Part shown: in pieces, positions 1 through 10,561 of the stretch
Numbering within the stretch: position 1 is the stretch's first letter
Layout: the number at the start of each line of letters is the position of its first letter
Assembly: GCF_024437735.1 (NCBI RefSeq)
Contig: NZ_JANFQO010000011.1
Span: 1 to 64,000, forward strand
Length of the DNA: 64,000 bases
Direction: 5' to 3'
Source: Tahibacter harae
GTDB taxonomy: Bacteria > Pseudomonadota > Gammaproteobacteria > Xanthomonadales > Rhodanobacteraceae
Program-made: the position numbers and the translations under genes
Notes under the pieces: generated by a model
Told to the model about the DNA's origin: nothing
Seen by the model: only the letters and a program-made list of their open reading frames with translations
Databases searched by the model: none

Positions 1-34
1 GGGGGCCCGCGGGGGGGGGGGCCCCCCCCCCCCA
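1..34. repeat. G/C homopolymer tract at window edge
   Basis: The first 33 bases are only G and C, in long runs of G followed by long runs of C, forming a self-complementary block. It lies just past the stop of the first minus-strand gene, so it could be a GC-only hairpin. The near-pure runs at the very edge of the sequence look equally like an assembly or contig-end artefact. No function can be assigned. Confidence 0.5.
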
Positions 35-49
35 CGGCGGCCATGCAGT

Positions 50-2551
50 TCAGAAACGGTCGATGAAGATCACATCGTCGGCCGGCGAACCGGGCACGGC
101 GAAGCAGATCAGGCGCGGGCGGTAGCCGTTGCGCGAGCCGGGCTGTTCGCTCAGGTAGACGCTGCCGTCGTCGGACAGGCTCCAGTGTTCCCAGTAGGTA
201 TCGTAGTGCGGATAAAGGTCGGGTCCGTCGGTGTCGAAGCGGGCCAGTTCGGTGAGGTCGTCGGCGGACAGCAGGCGGCCGGTGTAGAAGCTGCTGGAGA
301 CGATGAATCCGGGTTCCGCGTAGGCCACGGCGTTGCCGAAATCCTGGCTCGCGCGGGTCGCAACCAGATTGTCGTTGCGATCCACCAGGCGGAAGCCGTC
401 ATGCGTGCTGAACAGGTAACGGCCGCGCACGGGGCCGATTACATGGCCTACCGAGCCATCTGTACTGTCAGGGATGGGAACGGCCGCGCTCACGTTGCCC
501 TTGGCATCGATCTGGCGCAACAGCACGGACTCGCCGAATTCCATGGCGCTGACCAGTACGACATGGCTACCGTCGTCCTCGATACTGGCATTGAGCCATT
601 TCCTGTCCAGATCCGCGCGCCAGCGCTCGCTGCCATCGGCATTGATGCGCAGCACGGTGTTGCGCCAGTCGTAGCAATATTCCGGCGGCGGATCCGCTTC
701 GCAGCCGTAAAGGTAGTAGCGCTGTGTCACCAGGCTGACGCTGCCATCGGGCCAGAGCCGGCTGTTGAGCAGTTCCACCTGGTCGTGATCGCCGGGCAGG
801 GGCAGGGTCGTCGCGGCCAGCGGACTGCCGCTGCTGCTTGCACGGCTCCAGCTCACGCCGCCGCGCTGCGGCACCAAGACCACGACCTGATCGGCATCGG
901 CGAGCACCTGCGTGCGGTCCCACAGCGCGCCTTCACCCGGCAATGGCAGCGGCGTCTCGCCCAGTACGCTGCCGCCGGCCGCCAGGCGCAGCAGCTTGTG
1001 TTCGCTGGGGAGTGAACCAGCAGTGCCGTAGTAGCGGGTGGTGATCCAGGCCGTGCCATCGGGCATCAGCCGGCTGCCGCCGGTATAGGTCGAACTCGCA
1101 TAGCCCGGGCAGAATGGGCAGGTATCGTAGTCCCAGCGTTTTTTGCCGTAGGCGTCGAAGCGGAGCATGCGCCGGTCGAGATGGCCCACGATGCCGGCAC
1201 TGGGGTCGCTGCTGATCCCGCGCCAGTAGCGGCGCACCGGTACGGTACAGGCGCGCACGGTGCTTTGTGGCACGCCGGCGGCATCCAGTGTCACCAGGCC
1301 GGGCGAGAAGCCGCAGTCCGCACTTTCCCGCTCGACCATGGCGACCACGCGCGTGACGCCATCCTCATAGCGTGCACCGCCGAGCGCGGTGCCGTCGCTG
1401 GCTTCGATCTGTCGTGTCCATTGCGTAGTGCCGTCCGCGCCGAACGCGCTGATCGTCAGTGCGCCGGTGCCGCTGGTCGGTGCCTGGGCGATCAGCACGC
1501 CTTCGGGCAGGGCGGAAATGTCGCTGCCGCTTTTCTGCCAGCGCACGCTGCCGTTGGCCGGATCGATCGCGCTGACGGTACCGGTGTCGCGGGCGAGGGC
1601 GTAGACATTGTTCGCTGCATCGGCGACGACATGGTCATAGCCGCCGCCCGGTGCGGTGAAGACGCGCAGGCGCTGCGCGCCGTATTGCCCGAACATGGCG
1701 AAGAAGCCGGGCTCGCCCGCGCCGGAACGGCCGACTACCGCGGCCTCTCCATTGGGCAGCAGGGCCAGCCCGAGCACGCGGCTGTGCGTGCAGCTGTCGC
1801 ACAGCAAAAGTCCCAACGAGAGCAGCGCGCCCTGGCTGTCGAAACGGCGCACCGCGGCGAACTTGAGATGATCGGCACCCAGGCGCAGACCACCGCCGCC
1901 GCCGACCCAGGACACGCCCAGCGAATCCACGGCCAGCACGGCCTGGTCCAGCATGACGTGGTCGGCATTGCCGTTGCCGAAGTGCCATTTGATCTGGCCG
2001 CTCGCATCGACCTTCAGCACCGAACGCTTGCGCAGCACCAGGGCCGAGCCGTCGGCCTGGGCAGACAACGCCACGGCAGGACCGTCGCCATCTGCCGCGT
2101 TGCTGGGCAAGGGCAAAGACCAGCGCAGACGTCCGTCGGCTTCGAGAAACTGCAGCTGTGAACCCGTCGTTTCGCCAGTCGAGGAGGTCAGCACCCACGC
2201 GCCGGTCTGCGCGGCGGCCAGCAGCACCCGCGCGGCATCGCCGTAGTGTGTCTCCGGCAGCTGGCCGTGGCCGCCCGGCGTGAACTGGCCGAAATCGCTG
2301 ATCTGTCCGTCCGGCGTGATACGCCGCAGCGTGCGGTGATGTTCGGCGGTTCGGCTCTGTGCGGCCAGCAACTGGCTGCCGTCGGCGAGCAAGGTCCAGC
2401 TGGCGCCGAGATCGGCCAGCGGCTGCTCCTGCGTGCGCACGAGGTTTTCCACATTGACCATCCACTGCGGCGACACCGCAGCGGCGGGCATGACGGCGAA
2501 CAGGCCGGCCAGGGCAATGACTGCCGCCAGCAGCAGGGCGGATCTGTACAT
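50..2551 (-). CDS. secreted beta-propeller-like protein of unknown function
   Basis: An 833-residue protein that begins with a clear signal peptide (short basic start, hydrophobic stretch to about residue 23, AAA-V cleavage region), so it is exported. The mature part consists of repeated short strands with recurring patterns such as DGS-x-LL, DADGRLRW and DASGQIKW, typical of PQQ-like or delta-60-type beta-propellers. Cys-x-x-Cys pairs (for example CDSC and CPFC) suggest disulfides. It has no transmembrane helix after the signal and no recognisable catalytic domain. It is divergent from aceK across 231 bp. I do not recognise a named family; the propeller fold is inferred from repeat spacing only. 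Confidence 0.8.
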   Translation of the reverse strand: MYRSALLLAAVIALAGLFAVMPAAAVSPQWMVNVENLVRTQEQPLADLGASWTLLADGSQLLAAQSRTAEHHRTLRRITPDGQISDFGQFTPGGHGQLPETHYGDAARVLLAAAQTGAWVLTSSTGETTGSQLQFLEADGRLRWSLPLPSNAADGDGPAVALSAQADGSALVLRKRSVLKVDASGQIKWHFGNGNADHVMLDQAVLAVDSLGVSWVGGGGGLRLGADHLKFAAVRRFDSQGALLSLGLLLCDSCTHSRVLGLALLPNGEAAVVGRSGAGEPGFFAMFGQYGAQRLRVFTAPGGGYDHVVADAANNVYALARDTGTVSAIDPANGSVRWQKSGSDISALPEGVLIAQAPTSGTGALTISAFGADGTTQWTRQIEASDGTALGGARYEDGVTRVVAMVERESADCGFSPGLVTLDAAGVPQSTVRACTVPVRRYWRGISSDPSAGIVGHLDRRMLRFDAYGKKRWDYDTCPFCPGYASSTYTGGSRLMPDGTAWITTRYYGTAGSLPSEHKLLRLAAGGSVLGETPLPLPGEGALWDRTQVLADADQVVVLVPQRGGVSWSRASSSGSPLAATTLPLPGDHDQVELLNSRLWPDGSVSLVTQRYYLYGCEADPPPEYCYDWRNTVLRINADGSERWRADLDRKWLNASIEDDGSHVVLVSAMEFGESVLLRQIDAKGNVSAAVPIPDSTDGSVGHVIGPVRGRYLFSTHDGFRLVDRNDNLVATRASQDFGNAVAYAEPGFIVSSSFYTGRLLSADDLTELARFDTDGPDLYPHYDTYWEHWSLSDDGSVYLSEQPGSRNGYRPRLICFAVPGSPADDVIFIDRF

Positions 2552-2782
2552 GCGAATCGTCCCCTGCGGCGCCGGATGCAGCAGGCCGGCGCTCCCCGTG
2601 GCGATCCGGTGCCCGTGCAGCGGATGCGGCGCCGCCGCCGCAGTCTAGTGTGGATACCGCTGTCGTCCCGGTAAGAAAAAGTTATCCGTGCCCGGTGCCG
2701 GCCCTGCCGGCGCCACGCGCACGGCTACTTGCCACCCGCCCGCCAGCCGCGATACTGCGGCAAACCCCGCGCGCGACCGCCC

Positions 2783-4522
2783 ATGACCCAGACTGCACTC
2801 GCCACCCAGGCCGCCAGCCTGATCCATGCCGGCTTCGAGGATTACCACGCCCGCTTCCGCGCCGTCACCCAGCGTGCGCAGCGGCGCTTCGAGACGCGCG
2901 ACTGGAGCGGGGCGAATGCGGACGCGGTGGAGCGCATCGAACTTTACGACCTCTGCGCGCAGCGCATGGCCGCGGTGCTGGAACGGGAGCTGGGCGACTC
3001 GTTGCGCGACCGCGGCCTGTGGCGGCAGATCCACGCGGCGTATTCGGCCATCATCGCGAGCCTTCTCGACCAGGAACTCTACAAGACCTGGTACAACACC
3101 CAGACCCGGCGCTGCTTCAAGACCCGCGGCGTCGATGCGGACATCGAATTCGTCGCGCTGGACATAGAGCCCACCGACCGCATCACCCATCCGGTGGCGC
3201 GCCACAGCTATGCGGTGTGGAGCAATCTGCCGCGGGTCTGCCAGGCCATACTCGACGACTATCCGTTCGCGGCGGCCTACGCACATGCCGGCCTGTGCGC
3301 GATCCGCATTGCCGAGGCGGTGTCGCGCCGGCTGGAAGGCTGGGGCAGCGATCCGGTGCGCGCGATCGAGTTGCTGCAGACCGTGTTCTACCGCGAGCAG
3401 CGCGCCTATCTGGTCGGCCGCGTCTTCGGCGCCGAGCGCATCGCGCCGCTGGTGATCGCGCTGGTGCACGAACCCGGCGGCATCCGCGCCGACGCGGTGC
3501 TGACCGAGCGCGAACATGTGGCCCAGGTGTTCGGCTATACGCGCAGCTACTTCCAGGCCGATCTGGCCACCGTCGGCGACGCGGTGGTGTTCCTGCGCAC
3601 CCTGCTGCCATCCAAGCCCATCGACGAGCTTTACACCGTGCTGGGACGGGCCAAGCAGGGCAAGACCGAGCGCTACCGCCACTTTTTCCGCCACCTGCAG
3701 CGCGATCCGGACGAACAGCTGGTCCACGCCGAGGGCGAGCGCGGCATGGTCATGCTGGTATTCACGCTGCCCTCGTACCCGCTGGTGTTCAAGCTGATCC
3801 GCGACAAGTTCGCCTTTCCCAAGGAGAGCGTGCGCGAGGAAGTGATGGCGAAATATCACCTGGTATTTCACCACGATCGCGCGGGCCGCCTGGTCGACGC
3901 GCAGGAGTTCCGCTTCCTGCGCTTTCCGCAGAAACGCTTCGCGCCCGGACTGCTGCGCGAGATCCTGCAGGAATGCCGCGAGAGCGCCTATGTCGACGGC
4001 GGCGACCTGGTCATCGCCCACTGTTATATCGAGCGCCGCCTGCGTCCGCTCAACCTGTATCTGCGCGAAAGCGATCCCGCGGCGGCGCGCCGCGCCATCA
4101 TCGACTACGGCCAGGCCATACGCGACCTGGCGCGCAGCAATGTGTTCCCGGGCGACCTGCTGCTGAAGAACTTCGGCATTACGCGAAACGGCCGCGCCAT
4201 CTTCTACGACTACGACGAACTGTGCCTGGTGCACGAATGCCGCTTCCGCGTACTGCCCGAGGACGAGGGCGACGGCGCCAGCGGCGGCGAGGCTTGGTAC
4301 GTGGGGCCGCATGACGTGTTCCCGCAACAGTTTCCGCGCTTTCTCGGCCTGAGCCCGGATCAGCGCGAGGCACTGCTGGAGCGCCACGCCGATATCTTCG
4401 ATGTGCGCTGGTGGCTGGATCTGCAGCAGCGCCTGCAGCGCGGCGAGCGGGTCGATGTGCCGCCGTATCCGGCGGCGGCGTGTCTGGATCCGCTGGCGCT
4501 GCTCGGTCAGGCGCTGGACTGA
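2783..4522 (+). CDS. aceK: isocitrate dehydrogenase kinase/phosphatase
   Basis: AceK phosphorylates and dephosphorylates isocitrate dehydrogenase, setting the split between the TCA cycle and the glyoxylate bypass. The protein is 579 residues, the usual family size. The kinase nucleotide-binding segment VFKLIRDKF carries Lys337, equivalent to the catalytic lysine near 336 in E. coli. GDLLLKNFG and YDYDE (about residues 457-479) form the catalytic and metal-binding loop. I chose the ATG at 2783 (MTQTALAT) rather than the upstream in-frame ATG at 2729 because homology starts there. aceA and aceB are not adjacent, unlike the enterobacterial aceBAK operon, so the gene is transcribed alone here. 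Confidence 0.96.
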   Translation: MTQTALATQAASLIHAGFEDYHARFRAVTQRAQRRFETRDWSGANADAVERIELYDLCAQRMAAVLERELGDSLRDRGLWRQIHAAYSAIIASLLDQELYKTWYNTQTRRCFKTRGVDADIEFVALDIEPTDRITHPVARHSYAVWSNLPRVCQAILDDYPFAAAYAHAGLCAIRIAEAVSRRLEGWGSDPVRAIELLQTVFYREQRAYLVGRVFGAERIAPLVIALVHEPGGIRADAVLTEREHVAQVFGYTRSYFQADLATVGDAVVFLRTLLPSKPIDELYTVLGRAKQGKTERYRHFFRHLQRDPDEQLVHAEGERGMVMLVFTLPSYPLVFKLIRDKFAFPKESVREEVMAKYHLVFHHDRAGRLVDAQEFRFLRFPQKRFAPGLLREILQECRESAYVDGGDLVIAHCYIERRLRPLNLYLRESDPAAARRAIIDYGQAIRDLARSNVFPGDLLLKNFGITRNGRAIFYDYDELCLVHECRFRVLPEDEGDGASGGEAWYVGPHDVFPQQFPRFLGLSPDQREALLERHADIFDVRWWLDLQQRLQRGERVDVPPYPAAACLDPLALLGQALD

Positions 4523-4662
4523 AGCGCGCGCCGCGGCGGCGGTTCGTGGCGCGGAGCGGATTCGCACGCCGCAGCTTTGCGTCGGATGGGCGTCGCTGCG
4601 CCGCTGCGCGGACCCGGGCGCGGCGGCGGAAAGTTTCCGTACCGCCGCGGCACACGGACGGC

Positions 4663-4836
4663 TCAGGCGCAGCCGCCGGCGAGTTCCGGCGCCGGCCGCG
4701 CGGCGGCGCGCGGGGCGTTTTCCGGCTCGCTTTCGCCGGGCTGCGGCCGGAGTTCCGGCCTGACCGGTCCGGCCAGGTCCTCGGCGCGCACGAAATGCCC
4801 GTGCAGGAACAACAGTTCTTTCCAGATGCTTGCCAT
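4663..4836 (-). CDS. 57-aa hypothetical microprotein divergent from LysR
   Basis: A small reading frame of 57 codons beginning MASIWKELLFLHGHFV, with a Pro/Glu/Ala-rich C-terminal half. The start at 4836 is preceded by GGGAGA seven bases upstream, a good ribosome binding site; a longer start at 4866 lacks one. It is transcribed divergently from the LysR gene with 114 bp between the two starts, the usual arrangement of a LysR regulator and its target. I recall similar short WKELLFLHGH proteins in Xanthomonadales but cannot name a function. There is no signal peptide or transmembrane helix. Confidence 0.5.
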   Translation of the reverse strand: MASIWKELLFLHGHFVRAEDLAGPVRPELRPQPGESEPENAPRAAARPAPELAGGCA

Positions 4837-4904
4837 GGCGGTTTCTCCCGAGGTGCCGTTCGACACGACTTGAACGTGTTGCTAGCCTAGCCAGCCGTTG
4901 CCTG

Positions 4905-4926
4905 TGCAAAAAGCGAGATCTTTGCA
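4905..4926. promoter_or_regulatory. candidate LysR-type operator
   Basis: TGCAAA-N10-TTTGCA forms a 22-bp dyad in the 114-bp divergent region between the microprotein and the LysR gene. LysR regulators usually bind dyads built on T-N11-A in the shared promoter, so this is the best operator candidate. No binding data can be derived from sequence. Confidence 0.4.
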
Positions 4927-4950
4927 AGCCAGCCTTGAGGAAAATTCAAG

Positions 4951-5880
4951 ATGAGCAAGCCGCCGCTGGGCGCACTGCAGGCCTTCGTACTGGCTGCGCA
5001 GCAGCGCAACCTGTCACATGCGGCGCAGCGCCTGAACCTGACCGTCAGCGCGCTGAGCCACCAGATCCGCGCGCTGGAACAGCGCCTGCAGCGCACCTTG
5101 TTCGTGCGCGGCCCGCGCGGCGTCAGCCTGACCGAGGATGGCGAGCGCCTGCTCGACGCCGTCGCCGGCCCGCTGCAGGCGATAGAACGCGCGCTGCAGC
5201 CGCCGCGGCAATGCCGCGAAGGCGTACTGGCCCTGAGCACACTGCCCACCATCGCGACCGGCTGGCTGGTGCCGCGCCTGCCGCGCTTCGTCGCGCGCCA
5301 TCCGGAACTGGAACTGCACCTGCACTCGGGTTCGGGACTTGTGGATTTTTCCAAGGAGCCGGTGGACGCCGCGCTGCGCTTCGGCCCCGGCGCCTGGCCC
5401 GGCCTGGAGGCGATCCATCTGTTCGACGAATGGGTCACGCCGGTGGCAAGCCCGGCCTTCCTCAAGCGCCGTCCGCGCCGGCCCGGGCCGGCGGAGCTGG
5501 CGCGCTGGCCGCTGCTGGGCGATCCCGGCGGGCGCTGGCGCGACTGGTTTGCCCAGTTCGGCGGCGCCGAGCCACGCCGCTACGTGGCCAACTTCGACGA
5601 CAGCGAAAGCCTGCACCGCGCCGCCCTGGAAGGGCTGGGCGTGGCGCTGGGCCGCCTGACCCTGGTCAAGCCGCTGCTCGACGCCGGCCGCCTGGTCGCG
5701 CTGATGCCGCAGCGGCTGCGCGCGGAGTGGTCGCATTACCTGGTCTATCCGCCGCGCTCGGCCCAGCACGCCGGCGTCGCCGCGTTTCGCGCCTGGGTGC
5801 TGGAGGAAGCCGCGCAGCACAGCGCGGCAACGGCGGCGCTGGCGGCGGGCGCTGCGCCGGCGAGGAAACGGCGTCGCTGA
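4951..5880 (+). CDS. LysR-family transcriptional regulator, GcvA-like
   Basis: A 309-residue regulator. Residues 5-65 form the LysR winged helix-turn-helix (LGALQAFVLAAQQRNLSHAAQRL, then SALSHQIRALEQRL), followed by the FVRGPRGVSLTEDG wing. Residues 90-300 are a periplasmic-binding-protein-like effector domain. The pattern around HLHSGSGLVDF and the overall length fit the GcvA subgroup, but the neighbours are not glycine-cleavage genes, so no target is assigned beyond the divergent microprotein. The start is preceded by GAGG ten bases upstream. The C-terminus is a short Ala/Arg tail beyond the conserved domain. Confidence 0.9.
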   Translation: MSKPPLGALQAFVLAAQQRNLSHAAQRLNLTVSALSHQIRALEQRLQRTLFVRGPRGVSLTEDGERLLDAVAGPLQAIERALQPPRQCREGVLALSTLPTIATGWLVPRLPRFVARHPELELHLHSGSGLVDFSKEPVDAALRFGPGAWPGLEAIHLFDEWVTPVASPAFLKRRPRRPGPAELARWPLLGDPGGRWRDWFAQFGGAEPRRYVANFDDSESLHRAALEGLGVALGRLTLVKPLLDAGRLVALMPQRLRAEWSHYLVYPPRSAQHAGVAAFRAWVLEEAAQHSAATAALAAGAAPARKRRR

Positions 5881-6121
5881 GCGTGCGGCTGCGCCCGGTC
5901 TTGCTGCGGCGACGGCGGCCGGCCCCGCCGTACGCGAAGCGGCCCGGAGCGCGCGTCGCAACGGCGCGGCAAGGCGCGGTCGGCGCCGCGGCAACGGGCC
6001 TGCCACAACGCATCCACGGCTCGGCGCGTTAATGTTTCGTCAGGCCGACATGGCGCAGCGTCGGTCGGCCGCTCCGTGCTAGCCTGCTGCCTTTCCCCGC
6101 CCCAAATAACCTGGAGCTGTC

Positions 6122-7102
<981 letters not shown>

Positions 7103-7148
7103 GCCTCGATGGCGCGCGGCGGCCACGGCCGCCGCGCGCCGCTGCCGC

Positions 7149-7688
7149 ATGCTCATCGCGTTCAACAAACCCTACGGCGTGCTGTGCCAGTTCACCGACC
7201 GCAGCACGCCGCCGCGGCCCACACTGGCCGCCTACATAGACCGGCCCGGCGTGTATCCGGCCGGCCGCCTGGATTTCGATTCCGAAGGCCTGCTGCTGCT
7301 GACCGATGACGGCGCGCTGGCGCACCGCCTGACCGATCCGCGCCACAAGCAGGAAAAGACTTACTGGGTGCAGGTCGAAGGCGCACCCGACGAGGCCGCG
7401 CTGCAGCAGCTGCGCCGCGGCGTGCAGCTCAACGACGGCCCCACCTTGCCCGCCAAGGCGCGCCTGCTCGATGCCGCGCCGCCCGGCCTGTGGCCGCGCG
7501 ATCCGCCGGTACGCTTCCGCAAGAGCGTGCCCGATGCCTGGCTGGAACTGAGCATCCGCGAAGGCCGCAACCGCCAGGTGCGGCGCATGACCGCCGCGGT
7601 CGGCCTGCCGACCTTGCGCCTGATCCGGGCGCGCATGGGCACCTGCGCGCTGGACGGACTGGCGCCGGGACAGTGGCGGGTGGTTTGA
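7149..7688 (+). CDS. rluE: 23S rRNA pseudouridine synthase, RluE-type
   Basis: A 179-residue RsuA/RluB/E/F-family enzyme. The N-terminal [12 protein letters not shown] and the catalytic block [17 protein letters not shown], with Asp42 as the expected nucleophile, identify pseudouridine synthase activity. The later [11 protein letters not shown] motif is also family-typical. Lack of an N-terminal S4 domain and the short length match RluE, which modifies U2457 in 23S rRNA of E. coli. There is no clear Shine-Dalgarno sequence before the ATG, and the gene lies 46 bp after the methyltransferase gene, so translation may depend on the upstream gene. Confidence 0.93.
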   Translation: MLIAFNKPYGVLCQFTDRSTPPRPTLAAYIDRPGVYPAGRLDFDSEGLLLLTDDGALAHRLTDPRHKQEKTYWVQVEGAPDEAALQQLRRGVQLNDGPTLPAKARLLDAAPPGLWPRDPPVRFRKSVPDAWLELSIREGRNRQVRRMTAAVGLPTLRLIRARMGTCALDGLAPGQWRVV

Positions 7689-7901
7689 CCGCAGTCGGCG
7701 CGGTCCGTGGCTGTCCCGATTTTCGGTGTCCCGATTTTCGCGCTGTTATTTCAACCGCTGCGGTGAATCGACCCGGTGGCACGCTTCGCCGCCACCCCTG
7801 CAAGGCGGCTCCATCACGCCGCACCATCCGCCGGAGCCATCGGCAACAGCCCGCAGCGCTGCAGTATCTTTTGCGCCTGATCGACAGGACGGAGCGGCGG
7901 C

Positions 7902-8648
7902 GTGAGCTTCAAGGATCATTTTTCCACCCAGTCGGCGATCTACCGCAGCGCGCGGCCGCGCTACGCGCCGGAACTGTTCGCCTGGCTGGCGCAGCAGGCA
8001 CCGCGGCGCGGACTGGCCTGGGACGCGGGCTGCGGCAACGGCCAGGCCGCCGTGGGCCTGGCGGCGCATTTCGACCGCGTCTTCGCCAGCGATCCCAGTG
8101 CCGCGCAGATCGCCCAGGCCGAAGCCGCCGGCAACATCGACTACCGTGTGGAGCGGGCCGAAGACTGTTCGCTGCAGCAGGCCAGCGTGGATCTGGTCAC
8201 CGTCGCCCAGGCCCTGCACTGGTTCGATCTGGATGCCTTTCACGCCCAGGTCCGGCGTGTGCTGCGGCCGGGCGGCATAGTGGCGGAATGGACTTATGCC
8301 GATTGCAGCATCACCCCGGCGGTGGATGCGGTAAAGCAGCGCCTGTATGTGGATCTGCTCGACAGCTACTGGCCGCCGGAGCGGCGGCTGGTGGAATCCG
8401 GCTATGCGGAACTGGATTTCCCGTTCACGCGCCTGGCCGCGCCGGCCTTCGGCCTCGGCGCGGACTGGGATCTGGTCCAGTTCCTGGCCTATCTGCGTTC
8501 CTGGTCGGCCACGCAGCGTTATCTGGCCGCGCTGGGCCGCGATCCGGTGAGTGAGCTGGAGGCCGAGTTCGTCGCCGCCTGGGAAGATCCGGCCGTCGTG
8601 CGCCGGGTGCGCTGGGATCTGGCGATGCGTATAGGCCGCCTGGACTGA
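7902..8648 (+). CDS. class I SAM-dependent methyltransferase
   Basis: A 248-residue cytoplasmic methyltransferase of the UbiE/trans-aconitate-like type. The SAM-binding glycine loop is AWDAGCGNGQAAV (residues 39-51), then an acidic FASDPS, and VDLVTVAQALHWFDLD with VLRPGGIVAEW as motifs II/III. The start codon is GTG at 7902, preceded by GGAG eight bases upstream. It stands alone after a 213-bp gap that holds a tandem 14-15 bp repeat near 7712-7740. Substrate is unknown: such enzymes range from trans-aconitate to quinone and small-molecule methylation. Confidence 0.88.
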   Translation: MSFKDHFSTQSAIYRSARPRYAPELFAWLAQQAPRRGLAWDAGCGNGQAAVGLAAHFDRVFASDPSAAQIAQAEAAGNIDYRVERAEDCSLQQASVDLVTVAQALHWFDLDAFHAQVRRVLRPGGIVAEWTYADCSITPAVDAVKQRLYVDLLDSYWPPERRLVESGYAELDFPFTRLAAPAFGLGADWDLVQFLAYLRSWSATQRYLAALGRDPVSELEAEFVAAWEDPAVVRRVRWDLAMRIGRLD

Positions 8649-8764
8649 GCGCGTCGGCCGCGGCGTTGCAACGCGCGCGGATTCGCCGGGCCCGCCTTGC
8701 GCGGTTCACGCCGCGAGCCGCGCAGCGCGATAATCGCCGCCATCCCGCCGCCCGGAGTGGAATC

Positions 8765-9277
8765 ATGCGAACGCAACTGCTAGGCGCTCTTGCACTGCTG
8801 GCTTCTGCGACGGCCCAGGCCGAAGTGAAGCAGGCCGCCGCCGACGGCTTCATCGTCGAACACCGCCTGAGCATCGCCGCCACGCCGGAGAAAGCCTGGC
8901 AGCTGCTCATCCAGCCGGGACGCTGGTGGCCCAAGGAACACACCTGGTCCGGCGATGCGGCCAATCTCAGCCTGGAAGCCAAGGTCGGCGGCTGTTTCTG
9001 CGAGCGCTGGAAGGATGGCGGCGCCGAGCACGGCCGCGTAATCATGCTCAAGCCGCGCCAGCTGCTGCGCCTGAATGCCGCGCTGGGGCCGCTGCAGGAC
9101 ATGGCCGTCACCGGCGTGCTCAGCATCGCGCTCAGCGCCAAGGACGAAGGCAGCCAGGCCGTGGTGACGTATCGCGTCAGCGGTACCGCCGCGCACAACC
9201 TCGACAAGATCGCGCCGGCGGTCGATCAGGTCGTGGGGCTTCAATTCGGCGGCTGGGTTTCGGCGGCGAACCCTTAA
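8765..9277 (+). CDS. exported SRPBCC (AHSA1/polyketide-cyclase-like) protein
   Basis: A 170-residue protein with a clear signal peptide (LLGALALLASATAQA, cleavage after about residue 19) followed by one SRPBCC/START-like domain: HRLSIAATPEKAWQLLIQPGRWWPKEHTWSGDA and a C-terminal long helix. SRPBCC domains bind hydrophobic ligands or act as chaperone-like modules. The export signal is unusual for this fold. I start it at 8765 because GGAG precedes that ATG and the signal begins there; an upstream in-frame ATG at 8666 would give an Arg-rich, unlikely leader. An ATAATC hexamer about 30 bases upstream is a plausible -10. Confidence 0.83.
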   Translation: MRTQLLGALALLASATAQAEVKQAAADGFIVEHRLSIAATPEKAWQLLIQPGRWWPKEHTWSGDAANLSLEAKVGGCFCERWKDGGAEHGRVIMLKPRQLLRLNAALGPLQDMAVTGVLSIALSAKDEGSQAVVTYRVSGTAAHNLDKIAPAVDQVVGLQFGGWVSAANP

Positions 9278-9474
9278 GTTCAGCGCGCAATGTGTCGATG
9301 GCCTGGCCGCAGGCGTCGCGGCGGCCGCGGACTTGAGTGTGTTGCGTGTATCGACGGCGCAGGCGCGCCTTCCGCGCGCCGGATCCGTGACGGTGCAGCG
9401 CGGCGCTGCGGCGATTCTGCAGGCGGTTGCGTGTTGCCGCGCAGTGTGTCGAATGCGCGGCCGCGCGCGGAGCC

Positions 9475-10560
9475 TCAGCGATTGGTCAGCTGTATCTCGA
9501 TGCGCCGGTTGCGCGCGAACGCTTCCGGCGTCTGCGCCGCGTCCAGCGGCTGGAATTGGCCGAAGCCGTTGGCCGACAGGCGATGCGCCGGTATGCCCTG
9601 CACGACCAGGTATTTGACGATGGACACGGCGCGCGCCGAGGACAATTCCCAGTTCGACGGGAAGCGGTCGGTGTGGATGGGGCGCGAATCGGTGTGGCCG
9701 TCGATGCGCAGCACCCAGTCCAGGCTGGACGGGATTTCCGCCGCGACCAGCTTCACCGTCTCGGCCAGCTTGTCCATCGAGGCCTGCGCGGCTGGGCCCA
9801 GTTCCGCCGAGGCGGTGTCGAACAGGATGTCTGTGGGCACGACGAAGCGGTCGCCGACGACGCGGATATCCGGCCGGTCGCCCAGCGCGGCGCGCAGGCG
9901 ACCGAAGAATTCGGAGCGGTAGCGTTCCAGCTCGCCGACGCGGTTGGCCAGGGCGATATTCAGTTCCTTGCCCAGGTCGGCGATCTTCGCGTCCTTGGCC
10001 TTGATGTCCTTGTTGGCCACGTCCAGCGCGGCCTGGATCTGCGCCAGCTGCGCGTTCAGCGCCTGCATCTGCCGGTTCAGCAGCTCCAGCTGGGCGATCT
10101 GCTGTGCCGACAGTTCCTTGCCCTTGGTGACTTCGGTCTGGGCCAGACCCAGATCGTTGACGAGTTTCGCGACCTCGCTTTCCAGCTGCGCCTTGAGTTC
10201 GTTCAGCGCGGCAATATCCGTGTTCAGCCGCGCGGCTTCGGCCAGGGCGGCGTCGCGTTCGCCGCGGGCCTGGTCGCGCTCGGCGCCGGTGCTGCCGAGC
10301 GAGGCGGAAAGCTCCTTGACCTTGGTATCGAGCTGGCGGTTGCTGTCCTGGCTCAGCGACAGGGTTTTCGCCAGTTCCGCCACGCGCGCGTTCAGATCGT
10401 CCAGCGCGCGGTTCTTGCCGGCCAGCGAATCCGACAGCACGAACTGGCCGATGGCGAACAGCAGCAGCACGAACACCATCACCATGATCAGCGAAGTGAG
10501 TGCATCGACGAAGCCGGGCCAGATGTCCTGGCCGCGGCGGCGGCTGGCAAGGCTGCGCAT
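9475..10560 (-). CDS. MotB-like stator protein with coiled coil and OmpA domain
   Basis: A 361-residue inner-membrane protein. The single N-terminal helix GFVDALTSLIMVMVFVLLLF contains Asp19 at the position of the proton-binding Asp of MotB. A long coiled coil follows (about 40-210), then a C-terminal OmpA/peptidoglycan-binding domain with IDGHTDSRP and NWELSSARA (about 235-358). It would be the peptidoglycan-anchored half of a proton-driven stator. It starts one base after the stop of the MotA-like gene, so translation is coupled. No flagellar genes are near; its motor partner is unknown. Confidence 0.88.
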   Translation of the reverse strand: MRSLASRRRGQDIWPGFVDALTSLIMVMVFVLLLFAIGQFVLSDSLAGKNRALDDLNARVAELAKTLSLSQDSNRQLDTKVKELSASLGSTGAERDQARGERDAALAEAARLNTDIAALNELKAQLESEVAKLVNDLGLAQTEVTKGKELSAQQIAQLELLNRQMQALNAQLAQIQAALDVANKDIKAKDAKIADLGKELNIALANRVGELERYRSEFFGRLRAALGDRPDIRVVGDRFVVPTDILFDTASAELGPAAQASMDKLAETVKLVAAEIPSSLDWVLRIDGHTDSRPIHTDRFPSNWELSSARAVSIVKYLVVQGIPAHRLSANGFGQFQPLDAAQTPEAFARNRRIEIQLTNR

Positions 10561-10561
10561 G

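Noticed and set aside
2645-4927. Very long minus-strand open frame antisense to aceK (about 760 codons)
   Set aside because: It is the mirror frame of a high-GC gene, with Arg/Ala/Gln-rich composition and no domain; aceK on the plus strand is certain.
7712-7740. Tandem copy of a 14-15 bp sequence as regulatory repeat
   Set aside because: Only two copies, no dyad symmetry and no promoter-like hexamers at matching distance; too little to support a role.
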